This document shows, piece by piece, positions 1-5,722 of a DNA stretch of 5,722 nucleotides; position 1 is the stretch's first letter, and every line of letters starts with the position of its first letter. Origin of the DNA: an uncultured Eubacteriales bacterium (lineage in GTDB: Bacteria > Bacillota > Clostridia > Oscillospirales > CAG-272). The position numbers and the translations under genes were made by a program. The notes under the pieces were generated by a model. That model was not told where the DNA came from. It did no database searches and worked only from the letters and a program-made list of their open reading frames with translations. The stretch lies in contig USGH01000179.1 in the NCBI GenBank assembly GCA_900554225.1, positions 1 through 5,722 on the forward strand, written 5' to 3'.

Positions 1-221
1 AGCTCGCACATGCGCAGTCTGTCCACCGGATCGTCAATAAAATCCAGTCGCTTGTGCGGCGGCAGAAAGGCAGGGATAACGTACAGGTAGTCTAGCCGCA
101 TCTGCGTAAGGAACGCCCGCGCGGCAGCCACGTGCCCGTTGTGCGGCGGTGCAAACGTTCCGCCGTAAATGCCGATACGCCGCATCCCGAAGGGATTGGC
201 AACGGTCATTTCCTCGCTCAT
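1..221 (-). CDS. nadD: Nicotinate-nucleotide adenylyltransferase NadD, N-terminal part (3' end beyond window)
   Basis: This enzyme transfers AMP from ATP to nicotinate mononucleotide, giving deamido-NAD in the cytoplasmic NAD synthesis pathway. Only about 73 residues are visible. The nucleotidyltransferase motif GGTFAPPHNGH lies at residues 20-30, and the PPHK motif typical of NadD lies at residues 54-57. The usual Asp after GGTF is Ala here, at a position I believe tolerates change. Three in-frame ATG starts exist. The one at 221 overlaps the yhbY stop as ATGA, with a weak GGAAG 11 bases upstream. The one at 209 has GAGGAA almost touching it. The one at 185 gives MRRIGIYGGTF, closest to the usual family N-terminus, but has no ribosome binding site. 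I chose 221 because the ATGA overlap suggests translational coupling. The family call is firm and the start is uncertain. Confidence 0.93.
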   Translation of the reverse strand, partial: MSEEMTVANPFGMRRIGIYGGTFAPPHNGHVAAARAFLTQMRLDYLYVIPAFLPPHKRLDFIDDPVDRLRMCE

Positions 222-523
222 AATTCGATAGTCTTCCGCGTTTTTGACTCGCGGTAAAGTATCAGCTTGCGTCCGATGGTCGCCACAACGACAGCACCGG
301 TCGCCTCAGCCAGCGCCTCGGCAGCCGAACGCGGCGTTTCTCCGCAGTTATCAAGCACCGAGAGCTTTATAAGCTCACGCGCCTCAAGCGCATCGCCTAC
401 TGTTTTTATAAGATTTTCACCGATCCCGTCCTTGCCTATCTGCATTATCGTCGGGATATCGGCGGCAAGCGAGCGCAGGTACGCCCGCTGTTTGGATGTA
501 ATATTCCTTGTTTTCGGTCTCAA
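218..523 (-). CDS. yhbY: Ribosome assembly RNA-binding protein YhbY (CRM domain)
   Basis: This is a small RNA-binding protein of the CRS1/YhbY (CRM) family that associates with pre-50S ribosomal particles; the B. subtilis counterpart is YqeI. The single domain fills the protein. SKQRAYLRSLA opens it, the GxxG-type loop follows in QIGKDGIGENLIK, then the conserved EARELIKLSVLDNC, and the C-terminal strand TIGRKLILYR. Length is 101 residues from the TTG at 523, against roughly 95-100 for the family. The start is odd. Relatives usually begin directly before TSKQRAYLR, but no ATG or GTG is there. The TTG at 521-523 adds seven residues and has no Shine-Dalgarno sequence, while an AAGGA at 505-509 sits just before an ATT codon at 500-502. 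The first 107 bases overlap the rdgB frame. The stop overlaps the nadD ATG. Isoleucine is often encoded by ATA here, unlike in ftsY. Confidence 0.92.
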   Translation of the reverse strand: MRPKTRNITSKQRAYLRSLAADIPTIMQIGKDGIGENLIKTVGDALEARELIKLSVLDNCGETPRSAAEALAEATGAVVVATIGRKLILYRESKTRKTIEL

Positions 524-1148
524 GCGCCGCGCTGACGCGCTCGGATATCACGTGACAGAGCTTTGCAGCCGCCGCACCGCGGTGACTTATCGCGTTTTTG
601 TCATCCTTTGAAAGCTCCGCAAAGGTCTCTCCGTATTCATCGTACCAGAAAAGCGGATCGTAGCCGAAGCCGCCCTCTCCGCGCGGATGGCAAAGTATCT
701 CGCCCTCGCATCTGCCTTCGACCTCGATCGGCTCGCCCTCAAGCCCGCATCCCTTGGGGAAAACGCAAGCCATGGCGCACACGAACGCCGCCTCGCGGTA
801 GGAAACGCCCTTCAGCTTCTCAAGCAGCTTTGCATTGTTGGCTGCATCGTCATGTCCCTCTCCGGCATAACGTGCGGAACGCACTCCCGGCTCGCCGTCA
901 AGCGCGTAAACGCACAGTCCGGAATCGTCGCCGACGGAGATGAGTCCGGAATATTCCGCGGCGGCTTTGGCTTTTATCATTGCATTTTCGGCAAATGTCT
1001 CGCCGTTCTCCTCGATCTCGCCGGTGAATCCAACATCGTCAAGAGTCAGCAGCTCGACCTCCGCGCCGTCGATATATACAGAGAGCAGACGCTCAAGCTC
1101 GGCGAGCTTGCCGCGGTTACGTGTAGCAATAAGAATTTTCAGCTTCAT
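417..1148 (-). CDS. rdgB: XTP/dITP pyrophosphatase (RdgB/HAM1 family) with an out-of-family C-terminal tail
   Basis: This cytoplasmic house-cleaning enzyme hydrolyses dITP, ITP and XTP to the monophosphate and pyrophosphate, keeping deaminated purines out of DNA and RNA. Family motifs appear in order: ATRNRGKLAE (residues 8-17), ENAMIKA (54-60), the catalytic-region DDSGL (74-78), GVRSARYAGE (88-97), GGFGYDP (159-165) and KNAISHRG (184-191). All the key regions are intact, so the enzyme should be active. The ATG at 1148 is well supported by an AGGTGA six bases upstream that overlaps the ftsY stop. Family members usually end about 200-210 residues in, soon after the SHRG helix. This frame runs to 243, and from about residue 212 the tail is simply the start of yhbY read in another frame. 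The tail is therefore probably the result of a lost stop codon or a sequence error. ATA isoleucine codons are frequent (4 of 10 before the tail). Confidence 0.95.
   Translation of the reverse strand: MKLKILIATRNRGKLAELERLLSVYIDGAEVELLTLDDVGFTGEIEENGETFAENAMIKAKAAAEYSGLISVGDDSGLCVYALDGEPGVRSARYAGEGHDDAANNAKLLEKLKGVSYREAAFVCAMACVFPKGCGLEGEPIEVEGRCEGEILCHPRGEGGFGYDPLFWYDEYGETFAELSKDDKNAISHRGAAAAKLCHVISERVSAALETENKEYYIQTAGVPALACRRYPDDNADRQGRDR
505..509 (-). promoter_or_regulatory. Candidate Shine-Dalgarno AAGGA for yhbY, without a proper start codon after it
   Basis: On the minus strand AAGGA at 509-505 is followed by ATATTACATCC. It lies at the expected rdgB/yhbY boundary, but there is no ATG, GTG or TTG at a normal distance downstream. 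The in-frame ATT at 502-500 begins only two bases after the motif, which is closer than usual. It may be the relic of a normal yhbY ribosome binding site. It could also be chance, because it encodes Lys-Glu in the rdgB frame. Confidence 0.4.
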
Positions 1149-1154
1149 ATTATG

Positions 1155-1160
1155 TCACCT
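1155..1160 (-). promoter_or_regulatory. Ribosome binding site of rdgB overlapping the ftsY stop codon
   Basis: The minus strand reads AGGTGA, ending six bases before the rdgB ATG. The first A of the motif is the last base of the ftsY TGA stop (1162-1160), so ribosomes finishing ftsY are placed on the rdgB start. This arrangement supports co-transcription and translational coupling, and it fixes the rdgB start at 1148. Confidence 0.8.
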
Positions 1161-2077
1161 CATTCGCCGTCAGACGGGAAAAGAGCTGTTATGAACTCCT
1201 GCGCGTCAAACGGCTGCATATCGTCGATCTGTTCTCCCACGCCGATGAATTTGACCGGGAGATCGACCTCGTCCTTGATGGAGAAGATCGCGCCGCCCTT
1301 TGCCGTACCGTCGAGCTTGGTGAGAATCAGTCCTGTAATGTCTGCGGCTTCCTTGAATTTCTTTGCCTGCATCACCGCGTTCTGACCGGTGGTCGCGTCC
1401 AAAACGAGAAGCGTTTCCCGGTCGGCATCCGGCAGCTCGCGGCTGATGATGCGGTTGATCTTGGCAAGCTCATCCATCAGACCCACTTTATTGTGCAATC
1501 GTCCGGCGGTATCGATGATGAGGACATCCGCTTTCCGCTTATTGGTCACAGCAATCGCGTCAAAGACCACGGATGCCGGATCCGCCCCCTCATTCTGCCG
1601 GACCAGCTCAACGCCCGCACGGTCACACCACACGGCAAGCTGTTCGATCGCCGCCGCACGGAAGGTATCCGCCGCTGCCACGATCACCTTTTTGCCATCG
1701 TTTTTCAGAAAATGCGCGATTTTGCCGATGGAGGTCGTTTTGCCCACACCATTTACGCCGATCACAAGGATCACGGACGGTTGGGTATCCAGATGGAGCG
1801 GTTCTCCCTCGCCGACCATCCCGCGTAAGATCTCGGCAAGCGCAACCTTCACATCCTCCGCGTCCTTGATCCGTTCGGATTTCACCCGGTCGCGCAGCAC
1901 GTCCATGATCCGCTCCGTTGTGGCAGCACCCATATCGCCGCAGATCATGATCTCCTCCAGCTCCTCGAGTAGTTCTTCATCGACCTTCCGGAACGATTTC
2001 ACCACCTCGTTGACCTGTCCGAACACGGCGTTTTTCGTTTTGATAAGTCCCTGTTTCAGTTTGTCAAAAAATCCCAT
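1160..2077 (-). CDS. ftsY: Signal recognition particle receptor FtsY
   Basis: FtsY is the SRP-receptor GTPase. It pairs with Ffh at the membrane and hands ribosome-nascent chain complexes to the SecYEG translocon. The 305-residue protein starts with a short basic amphipathic helix (MGFFDKLKQGLIKTK), probably a membrane-targeting segment, and lacks the long acidic A domain of E. coli FtsY, as is common in Gram-positive bacteria. The helical N domain spans about 20-95. The G domain carries G1 GVNGVGKT (107-114), the SRP-family insertion-box motif DTFRAAA (137-143), G3 DTAGR (189-193), G4 TKLDG (253-257) and the closing-loop GVGE (279-282), followed by DDMQPFDAQEFI. All nucleotide-binding elements are intact. 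The ATG at 2077 has GAAGGA nine bases upstream. It lies 36 bases after smc, a pairing common in Firmicutes. Nearly all isoleucines use ATC or ATT. Confidence 0.98.
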   Translation of the reverse strand: MGFFDKLKQGLIKTKNAVFGQVNEVVKSFRKVDEELLEELEEIMICGDMGAATTERIMDVLRDRVKSERIKDAEDVKVALAEILRGMVGEGEPLHLDTQPSVILVIGVNGVGKTTSIGKIAHFLKNDGKKVIVAAADTFRAAAIEQLAVWCDRAGVELVRQNEGADPASVVFDAIAVTNKRKADVLIIDTAGRLHNKVGLMDELAKINRIISRELPDADRETLLVLDATTGQNAVMQAKKFKEAADITGLILTKLDGTAKGGAIFSIKDEVDLPVKFIGVGEQIDDMQPFDAQEFITALFPSDGE

Positions 2078-2086
2078 ATGTCCGTT

Positions 2087-2092
2087 TCCTTC
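2087..2092 (-). promoter_or_regulatory. Ribosome binding site of ftsY in the smc-ftsY gap
   Basis: The minus strand reads GAAGGA, with nine bases between it and the ftsY ATG at 2077. The whole gap (2078-2113) is 36 bases and is locally AT-rich. It holds no stem-loop terminator and no convincing paired -35/-10 promoter, which supports read-through from smc into ftsY. Confidence 0.75.
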
Positions 2093-2113
2093 TATATTCG
2101 TATGTATTGTGCA

Positions 2114-5100
2114 TCATGCTCTCGCATCCGGTGCCGTAAGGGACAGGGAATCCGGATCGCGACTGCCATCCAGTGTAAAGACACGCGAGACCCCGCTCTG
2201 CGGCATCGTCACACCGTATAGGGTATCCGCGATGTCCATGGTGCCGCGTCGGTGCGAAATCATGATGATCTGCATTTCCTTCGTATATTTTTTCACATAT
2301 CTGCCCACGCGCGCCACATTTGCCTCGTCCAGTGCCGCCTCGATCTCGTCAAAGATGCAGAACGGCGACGGATTCACACGAATGAGGGCAAACAGGAGTG
2401 CGATGGCGATGAATGCCTGTTCTCCGCCCGAGAGTAGATTCAGGTTTTTGATCGTTTTGCCGGGAGGTGCCGCGTTGATTTCGATGCCGCAGTTCAGGGG
2501 ATCCTCGGGATCGGAAAGAACCACCTCCGCATGACCGCCGCCGAACAGCTCTGTGAACACCTCGCCGAAATACTGGTTGATCTTGGCGAATGCATCGACA
2601 AAGATGGTTTTCATTTCCTTTTCCATCTTAGCAAGTATGGAGTCCAGCTCCGCCTTTGCCGCAGTCAGATCGTCCATCTGTCCCTTGATGTATTCGTATC
2701 GGCTGCGCACCTCCGCATATTCATCGATAGCCGCGACATTCACATGACCCAGCGAACGGATCTCGTTGCGCAGTGTAGTCTGTTTCGCAATTGCCGCGCT
2801 TCTCTCCCCGGATTCGACGATTTTCACGCCGGATTCCGCAAGATACTCTCCTGCCGCCGCGTAGGACAGCTCATATTCCTCCCACAATTTGGAGACGAGC
2901 TTATCGTATTCGGTACGAAGCGTGGCGAGCCGATTTTCGTTTTTATTGTGCGCCGTTGTGACGAGATCCTTTTTGGCGGTCTGCTCCTTGAGCCGTGCCT
3001 GCAATGCAGTAAGCGCACTGTCCAGTGCGTCGCCGCGGTCGTGGAGTTCCTGTGCCGTTTTCTGTAAGGCTTCAATCTCCGTTTGCAATGCCGCAATCTC
3101 TGTCAGCGTTTCCGTTTTTTTGGCGGTCAGGGAATCGATCTCCGCCGTTGCCGCTTCTTTGCCGCTCTGGCTCTTTTCGATCTGTGCTTTCCTTGACGCG
3201 ATCCGCTCACACCACTCCGTCAGGCGGCTGCGGCTGTTTTCGAGATCCCTTGCGACCTCGGCGGCATGGATCCGTGCCCCCTGCAAACGCTCCTGCATCG
3301 CGTCCGCCTTTTCTTCCCATTCGTCCTCTTCTGCCGACAATGCAGTGCGGCGATTCTGAATGTCCAATAGCTCTGCGGACAATGCGGCTGCTTTTTTCTC
3401 CAATGCCGCGATGTCGCCCGTACTTTTCTGGTTCGTTTCCTCCAGCGTTGCACTGTCCGAGAGAAGACCGGTCAAGAGATTTTTTGCGAAATCCCGCTTT
3501 GCAACCGCCTCACTGCGATGGTTTTCCTCCGCGTGCAGAAGCGTCTGGAGCATTTCCCGTGCTTCGGCAGTATTTTTATCCGCAGCAAGGAGTTCTTCCT
3601 TTTCCGCATTGTGTTCTTTATACGCGGTGTTTTTCGCCTCCAATGCCGTGTCGATACGGGATTTTTCGGCTTCCCAGGTATCGATCTGCGCCGACCGGGT
3701 CAGGATGCCGCTTTCCCGCTTGGCCTGACCGCCCGTCATAGAGCCGCCTGCATTGATGACCTGACCATCGAGCGTAACGGCGCGCACCTTCCAGCTTTTT
3801 TCACGCGCCATGATCGTTGCATGGTCGAGGTCTGTGAAAACGGCACAACGTGCAAGGAGGGAGCGGATGATATTCCGATAGGCGGTATCGCTCTCCACCA
3901 GCTCATCCGCATATCCGACAAATCCGGCGAACCGTTCCATGCCATCGTATTCTCTGCCGCGTTCCATCGGTCGTATCGTGGTGATCGGATAGAAGGTGGC
4001 ACGACCGGCGTTTGCTTTTTTCAGCGCGGCGATGGCGGCTTTCGCGTCGTTTTCATCGGAGGTGATGATGTTTTGCAGCGCGCCGCCCAGTGCCGTTTCA
4101 ATGGCGATCACATACCGCGGATCCACCTTGATGAGCGAGGACACCGGTCCGTGGATGCCGCGCAATCTGCCGTTTTTCGACTCCTGCATCACATAACGGA
4201 TGGAGGTATTGTAGCCGTCAAAATGCTCCTGCATACGCCGCAGTGCCTGAATCCGGCTGTCGAGTGCCTCTCTTTCCCCGCGCAAATGGCGGATATCCGT
4301 CGTGAGGGATTCCAGCTCCGCGTCGATCTGCCGCAGCTTTTCGGTCTGATTTTCCTCTGCGGCGGTCTGTTCATCCAGTTTTTCTCGATACTGCGCGATC
4401 GTTTCCTCACAGCGATTTACGATAGACTGTGCTTCCTCGGTTTGGGTGCGATATTTCTCGATTTCCGCCCCGATATTCTGTCGCCGTTCGGTCTGGGACG
4501 CCACTGCCTGCCGCAGAACGTTGAGACGCACCCGCAGATCGGTATTGTCCGCGTCCAGTTCCTTTTGCTTTTGGAAGAGCATCTCGCTCTCCTCATGGCA
4601 GGCTTGTCTGTTTTTCCGGATCTGCGCCTGTTCTCCCTCCATGGCGGCAATCTCGCGTTCTCCGCTCTCCGCGGCATCGGCGAGTTCTCCCGTTTGTGCC
4701 TGCAATGTGTCCCGCTCCCGGTCGAGCTTGGCAATCTCCGCTTCGGCGTTTTGCAGTGCGATCTCCTCCCCGCGGATACGATCCTCCATGTGCCGCATTT
4801 CTGTATCCGCGACCTGCACCTCGCCCTCCAATGTGCTTTTCCGGGTGCTTTTTTCCGTCAGCGTTTCGTAATTCTTCTGGGACTGCGCCTTATTGTCGTG
4901 GGACTGATCGTACAGACGGGTGATTTTTTCCTCCGTTTGCGCGCGGGAATCCTCCGCCATCTCCAGTTCGTGCGCGGACAGCTTTACGTCGCCCTCCGTT
5001 TTCTCGATCTGTGCGGCGGTGAGCTGTCCGTCATAGAGCCAGAGGGAAATGTCCGTTTTCTTTTTCGATTCGTACAATTCGAGATACCGTCTCGCGCGGG

Positions 5101-5722
5101 CAGCATCCTTTTCCAGCGGTCCGACACGGGATTCCAGTTCCCTCTCGATATCGCCGATGCGCTCCATATTCGCCATGGTTTCGGCGAGTTTTTTCTCCGA
5201 TTCGCTTTTTTTGTACCGATACTTGCTGATCCCCGCGCTCTCCTCAAAGGCACTGCGCCGTTCCTCGCTTTTTTTCGAGATGATCTCGGCGATCTTGCCC
5301 TGTCCGATGATGGAATAGCCCTCTCTGCCAATACCCGTATTCATGAACAGCTCATAAATATCGCGGAGCCGGGCTTTTTTGTTGTTGATCGCGTATTCGC
5401 TGTCACCGGAACGATAGTAGCGTCGTGTTACCGTCACCTCATCGTATCCGGCGTTCAGAACGTGCGGTTCCACGCTGTCGTCAAAGGTCACGGAGACCTC
5501 GGCAAAGCTCATCGGCTTCTTTCCGTCTGCACCCGCAAATACAACGTCCTCCATCTTGCTGCCGCGGATGTTCTTCGTAGACAGCTCGCCGAGCACCCAG
5601 CGCATAGCGTCGGATATGTTCGACTTTCCGCTTCCGTTTGGTCCGACGAGGACCGTCGCGCCGACGACCGAATCGGCTCCGCCCGCGAAGTTCAGCACCG
5701 TCCGGTCAGGGAACGACTTGAA
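2114..5722 (-). CDS. smc: Chromosome segregation ATPase SMC (about ten N-terminal residues beyond window)
   Basis: SMC is the ATPase core of bacterial condensin. Two copies join at the hinge and, with ScpA and ScpB (not in this window), load at parS sites and extrude DNA loops to separate sister chromosomes. The open frame reaches the window edge, where FKSFPDRTVLNFAGG matches the family N-terminus (usually from about residue 11), so 1202 residues are visible of an estimated 1210. In window numbering: Walker A GPNGSGKS at 27-34, Q-loop GQGKI at 140-144, FEESAGISKYR at 159-169, a first coiled-coil arm to about 515, the hinge at about 522-665 ending in AGGSMTGG, and a return coiled coil to about 1040. 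The head half follows with signature LSGGEQ at 1097-1102, Walker B FCIFDE at 1121-1126 and switch SHR at 1156-1158. All ATPase motifs are intact. The loop before Walker A is about six residues longer than in B. subtilis SMC. Confidence 0.98.
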   Translation of the reverse strand, partial: FKSFPDRTVLNFAGGADSVVGATVLVGPNGSGKSNISDAMRWVLGELSTKNIRGSKMEDVVFAGADGKKPMSFAEVSVTFDDSVEPHVLNAGYDEVTVTRRYYRSGDSEYAINNKKARLRDIYELFMNTGIGREGYSIIGQGKIAEIISKKSEERRSAFEESAGISKYRYKKSESEKKLAETMANMERIGDIERELESRVGPLEKDAARARRYLELYESKKKTDISLWLYDGQLTAAQIEKTEGDVKLSAHELEMAEDSRAQTEEKITRLYDQSHDNKAQSQKNYETLTEKSTRKSTLEGEVQVADTEMRHMEDRIRGEEIALQNAEAEIAKLDRERDTLQAQTGELADAAESGEREIAAMEGEQAQIRKNRQACHEESEMLFQKQKELDADNTDLRVRLNVLRQAVASQTERRQNIGAEIEKYRTQTEEAQSIVNRCEETIAQYREKLDEQTAAEENQTEKLRQIDAELESLTTDIRHLRGEREALDSRIQALRRMQEHFDGYNTSIRYVMQESKNGRLRGIHGPVSSLIKVDPRYVIAIETALGGALQNIITSDENDAKAAIAALKKANAGRATFYPITTIRPMERGREYDGMERFAGFVGYADELVESDTAYRNIIRSLLARCAVFTDLDHATIMAREKSWKVRAVTLDGQVINAGGSMTGGQAKRESGILTRSAQIDTWEAEKSRIDTALEAKNTAYKEHNAEKEELLAADKNTAEAREMLQTLLHAEENHRSEAVAKRDFAKNLLTGLLSDSATLEETNQKSTGDIAALEKKAAALSAELLDIQNRRTALSAEEDEWEEKADAMQERLQGARIHAAEVARDLENSRSRLTEWCERIASRKAQIEKSQSGKEAATAEIDSLTAKKTETLTEIAALQTEIEALQKTAQELHDRGDALDSALTALQARLKEQTAKKDLVTTAHNKNENRLATLRTEYDKLVSKLWEEYELSYAAAGEYLAESGVKIVESGERSAAIAKQTTLRNEIRSLGHVNVAAIDEYAEVRSRYEYIKGQMDDLTAAKAELDSILAKMEKEMKTIFVDAFAKINQYFGEVFTELFGGGHAEVVLSDPEDPLNCGIEINAAPPGKTIKNLNLLSGGEQAFIAIALLFALIRVNPSPFCIFDEIEAALDEANVARVGRYVKKYTKEMQIIMISHRRGTMDIADTLYGVTMPQSGVSRVFTLDGSRDPDSLSLTAPDARA

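Noticed and set aside
417..523. Programmed ribosomal frameshift producing an RdgB-YhbY fusion.
   Set aside because: I see no slippery heptamer with a downstream stem-loop or pseudoknot, and both proteins are normally separate. A lost stop/start or a sequence error explains the overlap more simply.
267..611. Plus-strand open frame of 114 codons across yhbY and the end of rdgB.
   Set aside because: It is antisense to a clearly conserved protein and its product is low-complexity Ala/Ser-rich without a recognisable domain.
2078..2113. Possible promoter or terminator between smc and ftsY.
   Set aside because: The gap is only 36 bases. It is AT-rich but has no paired -35/-10 elements at normal spacing and no stem-loop followed by a T run.
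1389..2534. Long plus-strand open frame of 381 codons opposite ftsY and the 3' end of smc.
   Set aside because: Its product is serine-rich and low in complexity, with a run of serines exactly opposite the Glu/Leu-rich FtsY helix. It matches no family I know and lies fully antisense to two conserved genes.
2531..3741. Several overlapping plus-strand open frames of 60-240 codons opposite the smc coiled coil.
   Set aside because: They are rich in Ser, Arg, Pro and Cys, overlap one another in different frames and lack ribosome binding sites. They are antisense shadows of a long repetitive coiled-coil gene.
5696..5698. GTG codon as the start of smc.
   Set aside because: The frame continues upstream to the window edge and encodes FKSFPDRT, part of the conserved SMC N-terminus, so this GTG is an internal valine.
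1..5722. Mobile element, CRISPR, toxin-antitoxin, defence or other novel system.
   Set aside because: Every stretch is covered by recognisable housekeeping genes with intact motifs. I saw no terminal inverted repeats, spaced direct repeats, transposase or integrase motifs, or large non-coding region.

Overview
The window is ordinary bacterial chromosome, densely packed with housekeeping genes. All five recognisable genes lie on the minus strand, so transcription runs from the right edge to the left edge. In transcription order they are smc (5' end cut by the window), ftsY, rdgB (XTP/dITP pyrophosphatase), yhbY (ribosome-assembly RNA-binding protein) and nadD (3' end cut by the window). The smc-ftsY pair, the short FtsY without an acidic A domain, a YhbY resembling clostridial versions and a yhbY-nadD pair point to a Firmicutes/Clostridia member. 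A moderately GC-rich gut-type lineage such as Oscillospiraceae or Christensenellales is my best guess, but it rests on remembered family resemblance, not on a search.

Layout, right to left: 5722-2114 is SMC, the condensin ATPase, complete except for roughly ten N-terminal residues. After a 36-base gap with a ribosome binding site comes FtsY, the signal-recognition-particle receptor (2077-1160). An 11-base gap follows, in which the rdgB ribosome binding site overlaps the ftsY stop codon. RdgB occupies 1148-417. Its reading frame runs about 35 residues past the expected end and overlaps the start of YhbY (523-218) in another frame. YhbY and NadD overlap by four bases (ATGA). No stretch of 300 bases lacks a gene, and I saw no tRNA, rRNA, CRISPR array, insertion sequence, convincing terminator or internal promoter. 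The tight spacing suggests one operon, possibly with promoters outside the window.

The products do separate jobs: chromosome compaction and segregation (SMC), co-translational membrane targeting (FtsY), nucleotide-pool sanitation (RdgB), large-subunit ribosome maturation (YhbY) and NAD synthesis (NadD). The layout looks like a junction of two conserved blocks, smc-ftsY and yhbY-nadD, with rdgB between them.

I found no new biological system. The best point for a second look is the rdgB/yhbY junction, where the rdgB stop and a normal yhbY start both appear to be missing at the same place. Lesser points are a short extra loop before the SMC Walker A motif and a change in isoleucine codon use between ftsY and rdgB.
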